Below, piece after piece: positions 1 to 9,474 of a stretch of DNA of 64,000 nucleotides. How positions within the stretch are numbered: the first letter of the stretch is position 1; the number at the start of each line of letters is the position of its first letter. The translations under genes and the position numbers were made by a program. Where the stretch lies: positions 1,053 through 65,052 of the forward strand of contig NZ_LMCP01000005.1 of assembly GCF_001425625.1 (NCBI RefSeq), in the 5' to 3' direction. The notes under the pieces were generated by a model. The model made no database searches. It saw nothing but the letters and a program-made list of their open reading frames with translations, and was not told the origin of the DNA. This stretch comes from Mesorhizobium sp. Root102 (lineage in GTDB: Bacteria > Pseudomonadota > Alphaproteobacteria > Rhizobiales > Rhizobiaceae).

Positions 1-78
1 GCGTCATCAGATGCTGGCCTCCAATCCAGCCAGCATCTTGAATCACAAACAAGCCTCGATGGGAATCCTACGATTCCC

Positions 79-192
79 TCAAAGTGGGAAACGCTCTAGC
101 ATGAAAAAGTCGATGAACGGACCGAACAGATATTTCTGCGGAGTGGCCTGGACCGAAACCGAGGCATCCGCCGAAAGGTGAAGCGCCATCAT
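79..192 (-). pseudogene. Truncated gene start, copy 1 (about 36 codons)
   Basis: On the minus strand a strong GGGAGAAGG ribosome-binding site precedes ATGATG and a frame beginning MALHLSADASVSVQATPQ, which reads through FGPFIDFFML and stops after ERFPL. The hydrophobic run at its end looks like the beginning of a membrane protein whose remainder is missing. The copy at 404-514 matches it until the codon after FFML, where the two diverge. I do not recognise the parent gene. It could still be expressed as a short peptide, but a decapitated copy of a longer gene is more likely. Confidence 0.55.
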
Positions 193-228
193 GCCTTCTC
201 CCTGTGGTCGTTTATCTAACCATCGACC
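98..228. repeat. 131-bp direct repeat, copy 1
   Basis: This stretch recurs at 423-553 with only scattered mismatches, at a constant offset of 325 bases. On the minus strand each copy carries a GGGAGAAGG ribosome-binding site and the first 31 codons of the same reading frame, so the repeat is a duplicated gene start rather than a transposon end. Confidence 0.9.
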
Positions 229-403
229 TGCTTTTCCGACAAGCTCTTCGTGGACAGCCAGTTCGGCGGCGTCGGCGGCTTTTGTGCCGCCAGCTTTTCA
301 CGATAGGAATTTTTTCTTGATCCCATGACCTCAGCTATGGTACATGTTCGTCCATGGTGCTGATTTGCGTCGGTGACCCGCCGCACAGGCGGGGCCGGCA
401 GGA

Positions 404-514
404 TCACGAAGCGCGCCCGCCAAGCATGAAAAAGTCGATGAACGGACCAAAGAGATATTTCTGCGGAGTGGCCTGGACCGAAACTGGAGCGTCCGCCGAA
501 AGGTGAAGCGCCAT
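404..514 (-). pseudogene. Truncated gene start, copy 2 (36 codons)
   Basis: The frame begins MALHLSADAPVSVQATPQ, reads FGPFIDFFMLGG and stops after RAS. It has the same ribosome-binding site as copy 1 and lies just downstream of the PAP2-family gene on the same strand, so it may once have been the next gene of that transcription unit. The coding region is cut after about 32 codons. The function of the parent protein is unknown. Confidence 0.5.
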
Positions 515-553
515 CGTGCCTTCTCCCTGTGGTCGTTTATCTAATCATCGACC
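423..553. repeat. 131-bp direct repeat, copy 2
   Basis: This is the second copy of the repeat at 98-228. The two copies share the ribosome-binding site and gene start on the minus strand and are separated by 194 bases of unrelated sequence. Confidence 0.9.
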
Positions 554-581
554 CTCTACCTGGGCAACATATCCTGCATGG

Positions 582-1649
582 CTACTGGCGATAGAATGGG
601 ATGTCGATTGGCGTCGAGCTCGGCCAAGGTTTCGCTATGCGGCCGGCAACGATCCATATGATCGGAGTCGCCAGCATCGAAGCATATCCGTCAATCCCAT
701 AATGCCAGGCGAGTTGGACAGACCCTATTTGGGTTGCGATCAGGAAAACGACGCCAGTCCAACGCACCAGACCGCCAAAACGCCAGAGATAGATGGCGTT
801 CAACGTGGCTATCGCAACGTGCAGTGAAGGAAATGCTGAAATACCACTGCCCATGCGTGGACCATCCAAGGCTGCATTAGCCAGAAGCATTCCCTGAGCA
901 TATAAAGCCCATATCGGGTAGACGGCGTTTGTGGCGTTGAGATATTCCATCAGCGGAGAGAAGGTACGGTCGCCGTAAAAGGGCAGGACAAAAGCTGGCC
1001 CTACCGACGAAAACGCCGTCGCCGCGAGATTGCCAAGCAAGCCCCACGTCAGCACAAAAGCCACCAAGTATTGGGAACGAAGACGGTCGTTACCCGACGA
1101 GAATGCAACGCAAAACAACACGACAAACATTATCACAAACCAAAGATTGTAGAAAAAATTCAAAACGAAAACTAAAGCACCGTGTCGAAATATCTGCGGC
1201 AATATTTGCCAAGCATCAAACCCACCATGAAGCGATCGATCGATCTCCATCATCGCTTTGTCAGCATAGAACGGGACAATCCTATTGATACCATCCTTCA
1301 TGCTCGTGAAAATTGAAAAGAATACAGGCAGAACCAGTATCACCGGTAAACCTTTCATTATCCTTTCTGCCAATTCATTTTCCAACAATTTCTCTTTAAT
1401 GGCACTAAATACATAACCTGGTCGACCGAGCATGACACGTATCGATATCCACGAAAACAGAACAACCGCAACGGAAAATCCAAACACCCAAAAACCTTCG
1501 TTATAAAGTCTAACATCGATAGGTATCTGCCAGTACAACGCTACTGGAATTACAAACAATAAATAAACAACCAAGGTAGCGTAGAATTGGTTATTAGCTC
1601 GCCAGATCGCAGGACTGCCCCAACGCATCACAGCCTCAATCACGCGCAT
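582..1649 (-). CDS. PAP2-superfamily integral membrane protein (inositolphosphotransferase/Aur1-like)
   Basis: The 355-residue protein has about eight hydrophobic segments and the two C-terminal motifs of the PAP2 fold in the Aur1/PAP2_3 arrangement: GSGISAFPSLHVA near residue 270 and WHYGIDGYA near residue 317. Their Ser-His and His-Asp residues form the phosphate-transfer site. Family members cleave or exchange phospho-head groups of membrane lipids; the substrate here cannot be told. The start is supported by GAGGT five bases before ATG. The gene stands alone next to the Tad locus, in the same direction as the prepilin peptidase but separated from it by about 50 bases. Confidence 0.8.
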   Translation of the reverse strand: MRVIEAVMRWGSPAIWRANNQFYATLVVYLLFVIPVALYWQIPIDVRLYNEGFWVFGFSVAVVLFSWISIRVMLGRPGYVFSAIKEKLLENELAERIMKGLPVILVLPVFFSIFTSMKDGINRIVPFYADKAMMEIDRSLHGGFDAWQILPQIFRHGALVFVLNFFYNLWFVIMFVVLFCVAFSSGNDRLRSQYLVAFVLTWGLLGNLAATAFSSVGPAFVLPFYGDRTFSPLMEYLNATNAVYPIWALYAQGMLLANAALDGPRMGSGISAFPSLHVAIATLNAIYLWRFGGLVRWTGVVFLIATQIGSVQLAWHYGIDGYASMLATPIIWIVAGRIAKPWPSSTPIDIPFYRQ

Positions 1650-1700
1650 CTTGGACCTCGAGCATGTTCAGCCAGCAAGCGACGAATGCGCTGCCCTCTT

Positions 1701-2213
1701 TTAGCCGTTAGCGGTCAAACTATTGATGACCAGAAATGCCGTCGTGCAGATCGCTGCAAGCGAGATAGGCACACCAAACGGCACGACACCTTGGTTGTCG
1801 AGGTGCTGCGCATAGATTCGGAAGGCGCCCTCGGGAAGCAAAAAGGGATTTTTCACTATCAACGCCGTAGCGAGCGCGAAAATCAGCAGAAGGGAGGAAA
1901 ACACGACGAGGCCGCCGCTGCCGATCAGAAGCGGCACGACAGCCATAAGCTTGACATCGCCGGCCCCGACCTTGCGCAGGAGCCAGAACGGGAACAGCGC
2001 GACGAACAGCAGAAGTCCGGCCATGGCGCTCAGCCCCATGTCCCACCACGATCCGGTCTGGAGCGACAGCAGCAGCAGCGACCCCGCCCCAAGGCAGAGC
2101 AGCAGCAGGACATCGCGATTGGAGATCTTCTGGGTGGTGAAATCGAGCCAGCCAATCCTTGCCAGCAGGGGAATGGCGAGCACTTTCAGCACCAGCGCTT
2201 CGACGAGCAACAT
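1701..2213 (-). CDS. cpaA: Prepilin peptidase CpaA/TadV (A24 family)
   Basis: This 170-residue polytopic membrane protease should cleave the leader of Flp pilin and of the TadE/TadF-type pseudopilins. The two catalytic aspartates of the family are visible as D24 in the context WLDFTTQKISN and D86 in GAGDVKLMA. It is the short form, without the N-methylation domain, as usual for TadV. It is the last gene of the minus-strand tad unit, and its ATG follows the tadD stop with essentially no gap, which suggests translational coupling. Confidence 0.93.
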   Translation of the reverse strand: MLLVEALVLKVLAIPLLARIGWLDFTTQKISNRDVLLLLCLGAGSLLLLSLQTGSWWDMGLSAMAGLLLFVALFPFWLLRKVGAGDVKLMAVVPLLIGSGGLVVFSSLLLIFALATALIVKNPFLLPEGAFRIYAQHLDNQGVVPFGVPISLAAICTTAFLVINSLTANG

Positions 2214-2214
2214 G

Positions 2215-2757
2215 CTAGCGCTCGATGTTCTGCACGCTTGACGACAGCAGCTTCAGATTGTTGGCGACGGTCGGATCGTTGGGCGCCAGTTCGTAAGCCT
2301 TGAGGAAATTCGAGCGCGCGTCCTGCAGCTTGCCGCGCAGCAGGTAGGAATAGCCGACATTGTTGTAATATTCGGGCGTCGCGCCGATCAGCCTGAACGC
2401 CCTGGCATAGGCCTTGTCGGAAAGGTCGAAGCGGTGGATCCGGTCGGTGCAGGCGGCCAGCCCCATCCAAGCGTTACCATCATTGGGCGCCAGTTGCGTC
2501 GCCTTGAAGAACAACGCGCCGGCATTGCCGTAATTTTCCGCGCGGAACTGGTTCTTGGCTTCGGCGACAGCCTGGTCCGAGGCATAATATTCGACATTGC
2601 TGACCGTCTTCAGCCCATCGAAAGCATCGCCAAAAGATGTGACGTCGCCCTTCGACGGCTCGTTGGTGCGAACAATGCCGTCGGTTGTGTCCGCCGTCTG
2701 GCAGCCGGCAAGCACCACCATCAACAGACAGGCTGCGGCCGCAGTAGCCCTTTTCAT
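2215..2757 (-). CDS. tadD: Tad pilus assembly lipoprotein TadD (TPR protein)
   Basis: The 180-residue product starts with a lipoprotein signal ending in the lipobox LAGC (Cys19) and continues with tetratricopeptide repeats, for example around NDGNAWMGLAAC and the stretch from about residue 128. TadD proteins are periplasm-facing pilotin-like lipoproteins that help assemble the Tad secretin and the inner membrane platform. A GGGGG ribosome-binding site precedes the ATG. It lies between tadC and cpaA in the minus-strand unit. Confidence 0.88.
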   Translation of the reverse strand: MKRATAAAACLLMVVLAGCQTADTTDGIVRTNEPSKGDVTSFGDAFDGLKTVSNVEYYASDQAVAEAKNQFRAENYGNAGALFFKATQLAPNDGNAWMGLAACTDRIHRFDLSDKAYARAFRLIGATPEYYNNVGYSYLLRGKLQDARSNFLKAYELAPNDPTVANNLKLLSSSVQNIER

Positions 2758-2810
2758 AGTGTACCCCCAGAGGGTCCCCGACTCACATTAGGACCAAAGC
2801 ATATACCTAA

Positions 2811-3785
2811 CTAGAAGAAAATGCCCTTCATGCGAATGAGCACAGGCAGCATTACTACCATCATCACCACCGGGAAGATGCACAGACCCAATGGGATCAT
2901 CATCTTGACCGGCAGAGCATTGGCGCGCTCCTCGGCATTCAGAATTCTCTGGCTGCGCATTTCGTCGCTGTAGACGCGCAAAGCGTCCGTCAGGCTGGTG
3001 CCTAGTTCTTCCGACTGCCTGAATAGCACAGCTAAAGCTCGCGCCTCTTCAAGCCCGATGCGATCCGACAGTTCGCGCAACGCCTCCCGCAGCGGCTTGC
3101 CGGCACGCAACTGCAGGTTCATGATTGAAAGTTGGATGCCGAGCCATTTGTGGGTCCCGGCCAATTCGCTTCCGACGCGCTCCACCGCCGCCTCAAGGCT
3201 CATGCCGGCATCAGCACAGGTAATCATCATGTCCATGAAGTCGGGAAACCCGCGCCGATAGACCTGCTTTTGGCGGTTCTCAAAGCGGTCAAGCGCTATG
3301 CTGGGAATGACGAGCCAGCCAAGTCCGATCAACGCTGAACCGGCGAAGGCGGCGAAGCTGGGGATCTGCGGCGGCAACACCGCCGTCAGGACAGCGTAAC
3401 TGCCGAGAAATCCAATGCACACCGCACCAAGACGCGACAACGTGTAGATTGCCGGCGCGCTTGCCTGGTAGAACCCGGCCCGAAACAGTTTCGCCTCCAG
3501 CGCATTCGGCTCGCCGCGTTCTTTCTCCAGGGCGCGGAAATAGGCATCGACCGGCCGCTGTGCCGCCATCCTGTTGAGTTCCTGTTGCGCCGTCAGCGAC
3601 CGGTTGGAAATTCCCTCGGATAGGAGAGTTTGAGCGACCAGCTTCCTCGTCTGGAGGACGGGCGTCAGGACTAGGGCAATCAGGAGAAAAAGTGTCGTCA
3701 CCGCAAGGAAAACGGCAAGCGAGAGCAGCGTGGCCGAGTCTCCTATGTAGTTCAACAGCCCATACCCCCGTTCGTCAGAAGTCAA
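2811..3785 (-). CDS. tadC: Tad inner-membrane platform protein TadC (GspF/T2SF family)
   Basis: The 324-residue membrane protein has a T2SF domain with the cytoplasmic stretch FMDMMITCADAGMSLEAAVE and flanking transmembrane helices at the N-terminus, in the middle and at the C-terminus. With TadB it forms the platform that couples the ATPase to pilin extrusion. The start at 3785 is a TTG overlapping the end of tadB by 11 bases. I see no better in-frame ATG, so the exact start is uncertain. Confidence 0.9.
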   Translation of the reverse strand: MTSDERGYGLLNYIGDSATLLSLAVFLAVTTLFLLIALVLTPVLQTRKLVAQTLLSEGISNRSLTAQQELNRMAAQRPVDAYFRALEKERGEPNALEAKLFRAGFYQASAPAIYTLSRLGAVCIGFLGSYAVLTAVLPPQIPSFAAFAGSALIGLGWLVIPSIALDRFENRQKQVYRRGFPDFMDMMITCADAGMSLEAAVERVGSELAGTHKWLGIQLSIMNLQLRAGKPLREALRELSDRIGLEEARALAVLFRQSEELGTSLTDALRVYSDEMRSQRILNAEERANALPVKMMIPLGLCIFPVVMMVVMLPVLIRMKGIFF

Positions 3786-4746
3786 AATTGACCATGCGAT
3801 ACATGATGAAATCGCCTAGCAGCGCCCAAAGTCCGAAAATCAAGAATACCGGCATGACAATGGGGCTATCCCAGATGTCACCGTAATAGCTCGGAGCGAT
3901 GAGCGTCAGGATGCCGAGCATGAGGAGTGGAAACAGCGAAATGATCCAGGCAGACATGCGGCCCTCTGCCGAAAGCGACTTGATCTTCATGCGCAGTTTG
4001 CGCCGCTCACGCAACACCGACGACAGATTGGCCAGAATTTCGGTAAGATTGCCCCCGGTTTTCGCTTGAATGGAGAGTGACACCGACAGGAGGTGTAGCC
4101 CCTCAAAGCCAACGCGCTCCGACAGCTTTCGAACGGCCTGCTCAAGACTGAGGCCGAAGCTGATTTCATCGGAGACGATGCCGAACTCGGTGCCGAGCGG
4201 ATCCGGCATTTCGCGCGCGACGAGGCCGATCGCCACGGTGGTCGGATGACCGGCGCGCAATGAGCGGACGATCATGTCAAGTGCGTCGGGTAACTGTGTG
4301 GCGAATTTCTGGATTCGTTTATTGCGGGCGCGCCGCAAAACGAGAAGCGGCAGGACAAGGCCAACGACGAGAAAAACAATGATCGCGACGATGGTCGAGA
4401 AACCCAACAGCAAGGGCAACATCAGCGCGAGGACCAAGCCGGCGAGCAGGAAAACAGCCGCGAAAGCGAGCGGGTTTCCGGTTATGCCGGATTGGGTGTA
4501 GAGGCGATTCAAGGCGATCGCGCCGAAAACAAAATCACCCGATGCCGTAAGCCCCCGCTCTTGCAGCAAACCCTGTAGATTTTGTTCGGCGGGCAATTCG
4601 TCGCCCAGTCGTTGCAAGCGCCGGTTAATGACCCCTGCCCTCGCTCGCCGTCCCGCAAACGACAGGTAGAAGGATTCGGCAGCAAGGATCACTGACGCTG
4701 CCACCAACACATAGATGAAGTAGAGTAAGGTCTGGCCCGTCGGCAT
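3775..4746 (-). CDS. tadB: Tad inner-membrane platform protein TadB (GspF/T2SF family)
   Basis: The 323-residue paralogue of TadC has an N-terminal transmembrane helix, a cytoplasmic four-helix T2SF domain (LPDALDMIVRSLRAGHP, then LSVSLSIQAKTGGNLTEIL) and C-terminal transmembrane helices. It pairs with TadC as the polytopic core of the pilus motor. Its ATG overlaps the tadA stop codon as ATGA, a typical sign of coupled translation within the minus-strand tadA-tadB-tadC-tadD-cpaA unit. Confidence 0.93.
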   Translation of the reverse strand: MPTGQTLLYFIYVLVAASVILAAESFYLSFAGRRARAGVINRRLQRLGDELPAEQNLQGLLQERGLTASGDFVFGAIALNRLYTQSGITGNPLAFAAVFLLAGLVLALMLPLLLGFSTIVAIIVFLVVGLVLPLLVLRRARNKRIQKFATQLPDALDMIVRSLRAGHPTTVAIGLVAREMPDPLGTEFGIVSDEISFGLSLEQAVRKLSERVGFEGLHLLSVSLSIQAKTGGNLTEILANLSSVLRERRKLRMKIKSLSAEGRMSAWIISLFPLLMLGILTLIAPSYYGDIWDSPIVMPVFLIFGLWALLGDFIMYRMVNFDF

Positions 4747-6134
4747 CAGAGCGGAACCTGTGGATTGAAAGCATCCTTGGCGAATTGGTGACCAAGTGTC
4801 GCCGCCTCCTGGGCAAAACGCGGCCTGACACCCGTCGCGCGAAATTCGCCGATGACCTTGCCTTCGGCGCTGATATCGCGCCGGACAAAGTGATAGATTT
4901 CCTGGAGTTGCACGACATTGCCTTCCATGCCCGTGATTTCCGATATCGAAGTTACACGCCGACCGCCGTCCGAGAGCCGTTGTGTCTGCACGATGATGTC
5001 GATGGCCGAGGCGATCTGCGCACGGATGGAATCGTTGCTCATCGGCATGCCAGCCATGCCGACCATCTGTTCCAGGCGCGAGATCGCATCGCGCGGCGTG
5101 TTGGCATGGATTGTCGTCATCGAGCCTTCATGGCCGGTGTTCATCGCCTGCAGCATGTCGAAAGCTTCCTCGCCGCGAACCTCGCCGACGATGATGCGGT
5201 CCGGCCGCATGCGCAGCGCGTTCTTCAGCAGTTCGCGCTGGCGCACCTCGCCCTTGCCCTCGACATTGGGCGGGCGCGTCTCCAGCCGGCCGACATGCGG
5301 CTGCTGCAATTGCAGTTCGGCCGCATCCTCGATGGTGATCAGCCGCTCTTTCGACGGGATGTAACTCGACAGTGCATTGAGCAAGGTGGTCTTGCCGCTG
5401 CCGGTGCCACCCGAAACCAGGATCGATTTGCGCGCCTGCACCGCGATGCGCAGCAGCTCGATCATGGGCGGCCGGATCGAATTGAATGCCATCAACCGCT
5501 CGAGCGAAAAAGGGTTCTTGGAGAATTTGCGGATCGATACCAGCGGGCCGTCAACCGAGACCGGCCGCACTGCGATGTTGACGCGGGAGCCGTCCTCCAG
5601 CCGCGCATCGACCATCGGCGCCGATTCGTCGACACGCCGGCCGATCGCCGAGACTATTTTGTTGATGATACGCAACAGATGTGCCTCGTCGCGAAAGCGG
5701 ATTGCGGTCTCCTCGATGACGCCGCGTCGCTCGATGAAGACGCGCTTGTGCGTGTTGATAAGGATGTCAGCGATCGAATCATCCTTGAGCAGCGGTTCGA
5801 TCGGCCCCAATCCGAGCATCTCGTCGGCCGTGTCGCTGGTCAGTTGATCGAGTTCGCGGGCATTCAGCGGCACGTTTCGATTTCGCACGAACTCGCGAAC
5901 GATCGGACGGATCTCATTCAGGATCTCGTCCTTAGTGGCACTTTCAAGAGCGGTCAGGTTGAACCGGTCGATCAGATGGCGATGAAGCTCGACCTTGAGC
6001 GTCAGGAAAGCTTCCCCGTGGGACTCGATATCAACTCCTGTAGAAAGAGGCGAGGCAACGGGCGCCACAGCCAGCGGCTCGGGCTTTGCTATTGCCGCCT
6101 GCTCGCTTACCCCCTTGATGAACCGCCCCAGCAT
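4746..6134 (-). CDS. cpaF: Tad pilus secretion ATPase TadA/CpaF
   Basis: This 462-residue hexameric traffic ATPase powers pilin extension and, in Tad systems, probably retraction too. Walker A is GGTGSGKTT at residues 242-250. The Walker B region RIIVGEVRG lies at about 313-321, and the Asp and His boxes ([19 protein letters not shown]) are present. The N-terminal domain before residue 110 has the usual CpaF layout. It is the first gene of the minus-strand half, facing the pilin gene across a 532-base divergent intergenic region. Confidence 0.96.
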   Translation of the reverse strand: MLGRFIKGVSEQAAIAKPEPLAVAPVASPLSTGVDIESHGEAFLTLKVELHRHLIDRFNLTALESATKDEILNEIRPIVREFVRNRNVPLNARELDQLTSDTADEMLGLGPIEPLLKDDSIADILINTHKRVFIERRGVIEETAIRFRDEAHLLRIINKIVSAIGRRVDESAPMVDARLEDGSRVNIAVRPVSVDGPLVSIRKFSKNPFSLERLMAFNSIRPPMIELLRIAVQARKSILVSGGTGSGKTTLLNALSSYIPSKERLITIEDAAELQLQQPHVGRLETRPPNVEGKGEVRQRELLKNALRMRPDRIIVGEVRGEEAFDMLQAMNTGHEGSMTTIHANTPRDAISRLEQMVGMAGMPMSNDSIRAQIASAIDIIVQTQRLSDGGRRVTSISEITGMEGNVVQLQEIYHFVRRDISAEGKVIGEFRATGVRPRFAQEAATLGHQFAKDAFNPQVPL

Positions 6135-6531
6135 AATCGCTTATACTCCCCTCTTATACGCATTAGCGGAAACTAAACATTAACCAACGCGCGCACAAGC
6201 GCCTGGATGCCCTACGCGCAGCCATTACTTCAGACATAGTTAAGAGCAAGCGCCAGCAATCCTTTATTTATTTTATGTGGCTGGACGTCAGGAATTTTCC
6301 CGTTCCACTCCGCTCTTCGATCCCACCCGCCTTTTGCCGAAAACCCGCTAGAAACACGGCCTTAAGTCCTTAGATATAAAGGAATATGCATTATTGCTAA
6401 TGCTTTCTCAATCTCGCCGCATCCGGGGCTAAATTGTGAACGAATGGTTAAGGTGCTTGAAAAATGAAAAGAATCAAACCCTTGGTAAGATTCGATTTTG
6501 CAATCTTCTTGCCGAATCACGTATATGAAAG

Positions 6532-6546
6532 TTAAGGAACCATTAA
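6532..6546. promoter_or_regulatory. CtrA-like box TTAA-N7-TTAA upstream of flp
   Basis: TTAA at 6532-6535 and TTAA at 6543-6546 are separated by exactly seven bases, the spacing of the CtrA consensus (TTAA-N7-TTAA, often followed by C; here T). It lies 120 bases before the flp start. In Caulobacter the pilA pilin promoter is a CtrA target, so the position makes sense. The rest of the 6135-6666 intergenic region is AT-richer and holds no gene that I can see. Confidence 0.45.
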
Positions 6547-6666
6547 TCTCGTTTGACTCTGCGTTTTCTCGGGACCTAGGATCGAGATGACGGGGGATGC
6601 TTGGGTATGGGGTTCATCACCTAGCTCTGTCTCGTCGGGTTCAAACCTCCAAAGGGAGAAATTGAC

Positions 6667-6846
6667 ATGAAGAAGCTCATGACGATGACCCGGCAGTTCC
6701 GCGACGACGAAAACGGCGCTGCAATGGTCGAATATACGGTACTGCTCGGGATCATCACCGTGGCGGTTATCGCCACAGTGGTGCTGGTCGGCACCTGGGT
6801 CGGCGGCAAGTGGACCGCACTCTACTCTGCTATTTCGGGTCACTGA
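6667..6846 (+). CDS. flp: Flp-type major pilin (class IVb prepilin)
   Basis: The 59-residue prepilin has a leader ending ENG at residue 17, followed by the processing motif G/AAMVEY with the required Glu at +5 and Tyr at +6, and then one hydrophobic helix. This fits the Flp/PilA family, the subunit of the adhesive Tad pilus. An AGGGAGA ribosome-binding site sits about seven bases before the ATG. It heads the plus-strand half of the locus, 74 bases before cpaB. A start-stop of GTG/ATG alternatives is not needed. Confidence 0.95.
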   Translation: MKKLMTMTRQFRDDENGAAMVEYTVLLGIITVAVIATVVLVGTWVGGKWTALYSAISGH

Positions 6847-6920
6847 TCAGCAGGCGCTGCTGTCATCGACGCAAGGGGCGTCGATGACTGCAGGCGATAG
6901 GGGGCAATCGGGGGCTGACG

Positions 6921-7973
6921 ATGCGCGCAAACACTGTCATCATGATCGTCTTGGCTGGTGTCTTCGGCGTTCTAGCCGTTGTCCTCGCCAATATCTGGCT
7001 GGCCAACCAACGCAGCGTCATGGCGCGGACGGATGATGTTCAGCGCGACACAGTTGTGGTGGCCGCGGTGGCGCTGAAGTTCGGCGACACGCTGTCCGCC
7101 GACAAATTGCGCGAAGTCGCCTGGCCTTCTGGCGCGGTTCCATCGGGTGCCTTCAAGACGAGTAAAGAGCTCCTGACAGGCGACTCAAAACAGGCGCTGC
7201 AAGCGATAGGCGTCAACGAGCCCGTCCTTGCCACCAAGATAACCGGGCCCGGCCAGCGCGCGACGCTTTCGGCGGTGCTCGGCGAGGGCATGAAGGCCGT
7301 TTCCATCCGCGTCAATGATGTACTCGGCGTCGCCGGCTTCGTCTTCCCAGGTGACCGGGTTGACGTGTTGCTGACGCGCACCGTGCGAAGTCAAGACGGC
7401 GCGGATCAGAGTTTTGTCGATGTGCTGCTGCAGAGCATGAAGGTGCTCGCGGTCGACCAGGTTGCGGACGAAAGCAAAGACAGTCCCACCGTCGTCAAAT
7501 CGGTGACCCTTGAAGCCACCACCAAGGATGCACAGAAGCTGACGCTGGCGGCGGGCGCCGGCCAATTGTCACTGGCGCTGCGCCAGGCCGCCGCCAGCAA
7601 AGGCGAGACGACTGAGCGCGTGACGCTTTCCGATTTAACCGGCGAAATGCCAGCCGACGTCGCCAAGAGGCAGGCCGAACTGGACAAACAGGCTGCGACT
7701 GAAGCTTTAGCTGCGGCCGAACGTCAGCGGGCTGAGGACGAGCGCAAGCGCGCGGACGACAAGATCGCCGGGCTGGCCAAAGCAGTCGATCGGGTGGGAA
7801 GCAAGCTCGACGAGTTGGGCAAAGTGAAGCCAGCTCCGGCCGTGGTGTCCGCACCACAGCCGGTCGTCAAGGAAGTGGTCAAATACGTGCAGCCTGAACC
7901 GCCGGCACGGGCAACGATCGGCGTTTTTCGGGGCGTGAAACTCGAGACATATGACGTTCCGCGACAACAATAG
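6921..7973 (+). CDS. cpaB: Tad pilus assembly protein CpaB/RcpC
   Basis: The 350-residue protein has an N-terminal membrane anchor (residues 5-27) and then the SAF domain (about residues 45-110), with KFGDTLSADKLREVAWP and NEPVLATKITGPG. The RcpC domain (VSIRVNDVLGVAGFVFPGDRVDVLLTR) follows. From about residue 250 there is a charged, coiled-coil-like tail rich in Ala, Glu, Lys and Arg, then a proline-rich end. CpaB links the inner membrane to the secretin in the periplasm. It sits directly upstream of cpaC. Confidence 0.92.
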   Translation: MRANTVIMIVLAGVFGVLAVVLANIWLANQRSVMARTDDVQRDTVVVAAVALKFGDTLSADKLREVAWPSGAVPSGAFKTSKELLTGDSKQALQAIGVNEPVLATKITGPGQRATLSAVLGEGMKAVSIRVNDVLGVAGFVFPGDRVDVLLTRTVRSQDGADQSFVDVLLQSMKVLAVDQVADESKDSPTVVKSVTLEATTKDAQKLTLAAGAGQLSLALRQAAASKGETTERVTLSDLTGEMPADVAKRQAELDKQAATEALAAAERQRAEDERKRADDKIAGLAKAVDRVGSKLDELGKVKPAPAVVSAPQPVVKEVVKYVQPEPPARATIGVFRGVKLETYDVPRQQ

Positions 7974-8028
7974 CCAAGCGCGGTGAAACGGAATAGGGCT
8001 GCCGCCGGCAGCGATTGGGGAGACGGGG

Positions 8029-9474
8029 ATGCGGGGATCTTGGTTAGGGATAGCGACGGCCGCGTTGTCGTGTCTGGCGGCGCTGTTGCTGTCGAGCCTG
8101 GCGGCTGGTGCGGCCGACCGTTTCATCGACGTGTCCACTCCCGCCGTCCATCGTATCTTCCTGCCGATGTCGCAATCGGTAACGATCCAGGTGAGTGCCA
8201 ATCTGGGCGACATCGTCGTTGGCGACGAGAAGATCGCCGATGCCCAGCCGATGACCGACCGCACGCTTTATGTCATTGGCAAGGGCGCTGGCACCACAAC
8301 TGTCAATCTCTTCTCGACGGACAAGCGCTCGCTCGGCGCCCTGCAGATCGAGGTCGGCGTCGATGTCAGCGACATGGCGCAGGCGATCCGCCAGGTGGCG
8401 CCGAAGTCGCGCATCGAGATCGGCTCGGTCAACGGAAGGGTCAGGCTTGGCGGCCATGTCAAGGACGGCGCGACCCTGGCGACGATCCTCGACGTGGCAA
8501 AGCAATATGGTCCCGATGAGATCATCAATTCCGTGACCGTCGACGACAGCCAGCAGGTCAATCTCGAAGTGCGTGTGCTGGAAGCCAAGCGGAACGCGGG
8601 CCGCGACCTCGGCGTGTCGATCAGGAGTACGAATGGCGATGGGACGACCAAAACCGGAACCGGAATTGCTGCCGTCGACAAAGACAAAGTGGTGCTCGGA
8701 CCGGGCGCTCTGCTCAGCAACCTTCTGTCCAACTCCACTCCGTTCGGAGCGCTGCTCACGCGCGTCATCGACAGCAACATCAAAGTCGATTTGTACATCG
8801 AGGCGCTCGAGGCCAAAGGCGTGGTGCGCACGCTCGCCAACCCCAATCTCACCACGCTTTCCGGTGAGGAAGCCAGCTTCAACGCCGGCGGCCAAGTGCC
8901 TATCCGCTCTCTCGACAAGGATGGCCAAATATTCATCGAGTACAAGCAATTCGGCGTCAATCTGGTGTTCACGCCGGTGGTACTCGACGACGGCAAGATC
9001 CACATGAGGCTGGCGCCGGAGGTCAGCGACCTGACCGGCTTCACCACCGCCGGCGACCCGATCTTCACCAACCGCAAACTCGCCACCGTGGTCGAGTTGC
9101 GCGACGGCCAGAGCTTCGCCGTCGGCGGGCTTTTGTCCAGCAAGACCACCAAGCTGCAGAACCAGGTGCCCTGGCTTGGCCAGGTGCCGGTCATCGGGAC
9201 GCTGTTTCGCAATTCGAGCAACCAGAAGGAAGAGACCGAGCTGGTGGTGATCGTCACGCCGCACGTGGTGCGGCCGGTGAAACCCGGCGAGCAGTTGGCA
9301 ACGCCTTTCGACAAGACGCGGCCCGCCAACGATCCGGAATTCTTCGTGCTCGGTCAGCTCGAAGTGAACAAAGACATGATCCGAAAATATGAAACGGGCG
9401 AAGGCGTCACCGGCCCCTATGGCCACATGCTCGACTTTAAATCGAAGGACAAGATGCTCTATGTCAAGAAATAG
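8029..9474 (+). CDS. cpaC: Tad outer-membrane secretin CpaC/RcpA
   Basis: The 481-residue protein has a signal peptide (residues 1-29, ending in AGAA), an N-terminal BON-like/N0 region (about 35-170) and a C-terminal secretin domain with the signature VPWLGQVPVIGTLFRN followed by ETELVVIVTPHVV. Secretins of this family form the outer-membrane ring through which the pilus passes. GGAG lies just before the ATG. The end of the gene overlaps the start of the small lipoprotein gene by 14 bases. Confidence 0.95.
   Translation: MRGSWLGIATAALSCLAALLLSSLAAGAADRFIDVSTPAVHRIFLPMSQSVTIQVSANLGDIVVGDEKIADAQPMTDRTLYVIGKGAGTTTVNLFSTDKRSLGALQIEVGVDVSDMAQAIRQVAPKSRIEIGSVNGRVRLGGHVKDGATLATILDVAKQYGPDEIINSVTVDDSQQVNLEVRVLEAKRNAGRDLGVSIRSTNGDGTTKTGTGIAAVDKDKVVLGPGALLSNLLSNSTPFGALLTRVIDSNIKVDLYIEALEAKGVVRTLANPNLTTLSGEEASFNAGGQVPIRSLDKDGQIFIEYKQFGVNLVFTPVVLDDGKIHMRLAPEVSDLTGFTTAGDPIFTNRKLATVVELRDGQSFAVGGLLSSKTTKLQNQVPWLGQVPVIGTLFRNSSNQKEETELVVIVTPHVVRPVKPGEQLATPFDKTRPANDPEFFVLGQLEVNKDMIRKYETGEGVTGPYGHMLDFKSKDKMLYVKK

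Noticed and set aside
4785..6176. Plus-strand open frame of 463 codons opposite tadA
   Set aside because: It is the mirror of the high-G+C tadA gene, with no ribosome-binding site and no recognisable motif.
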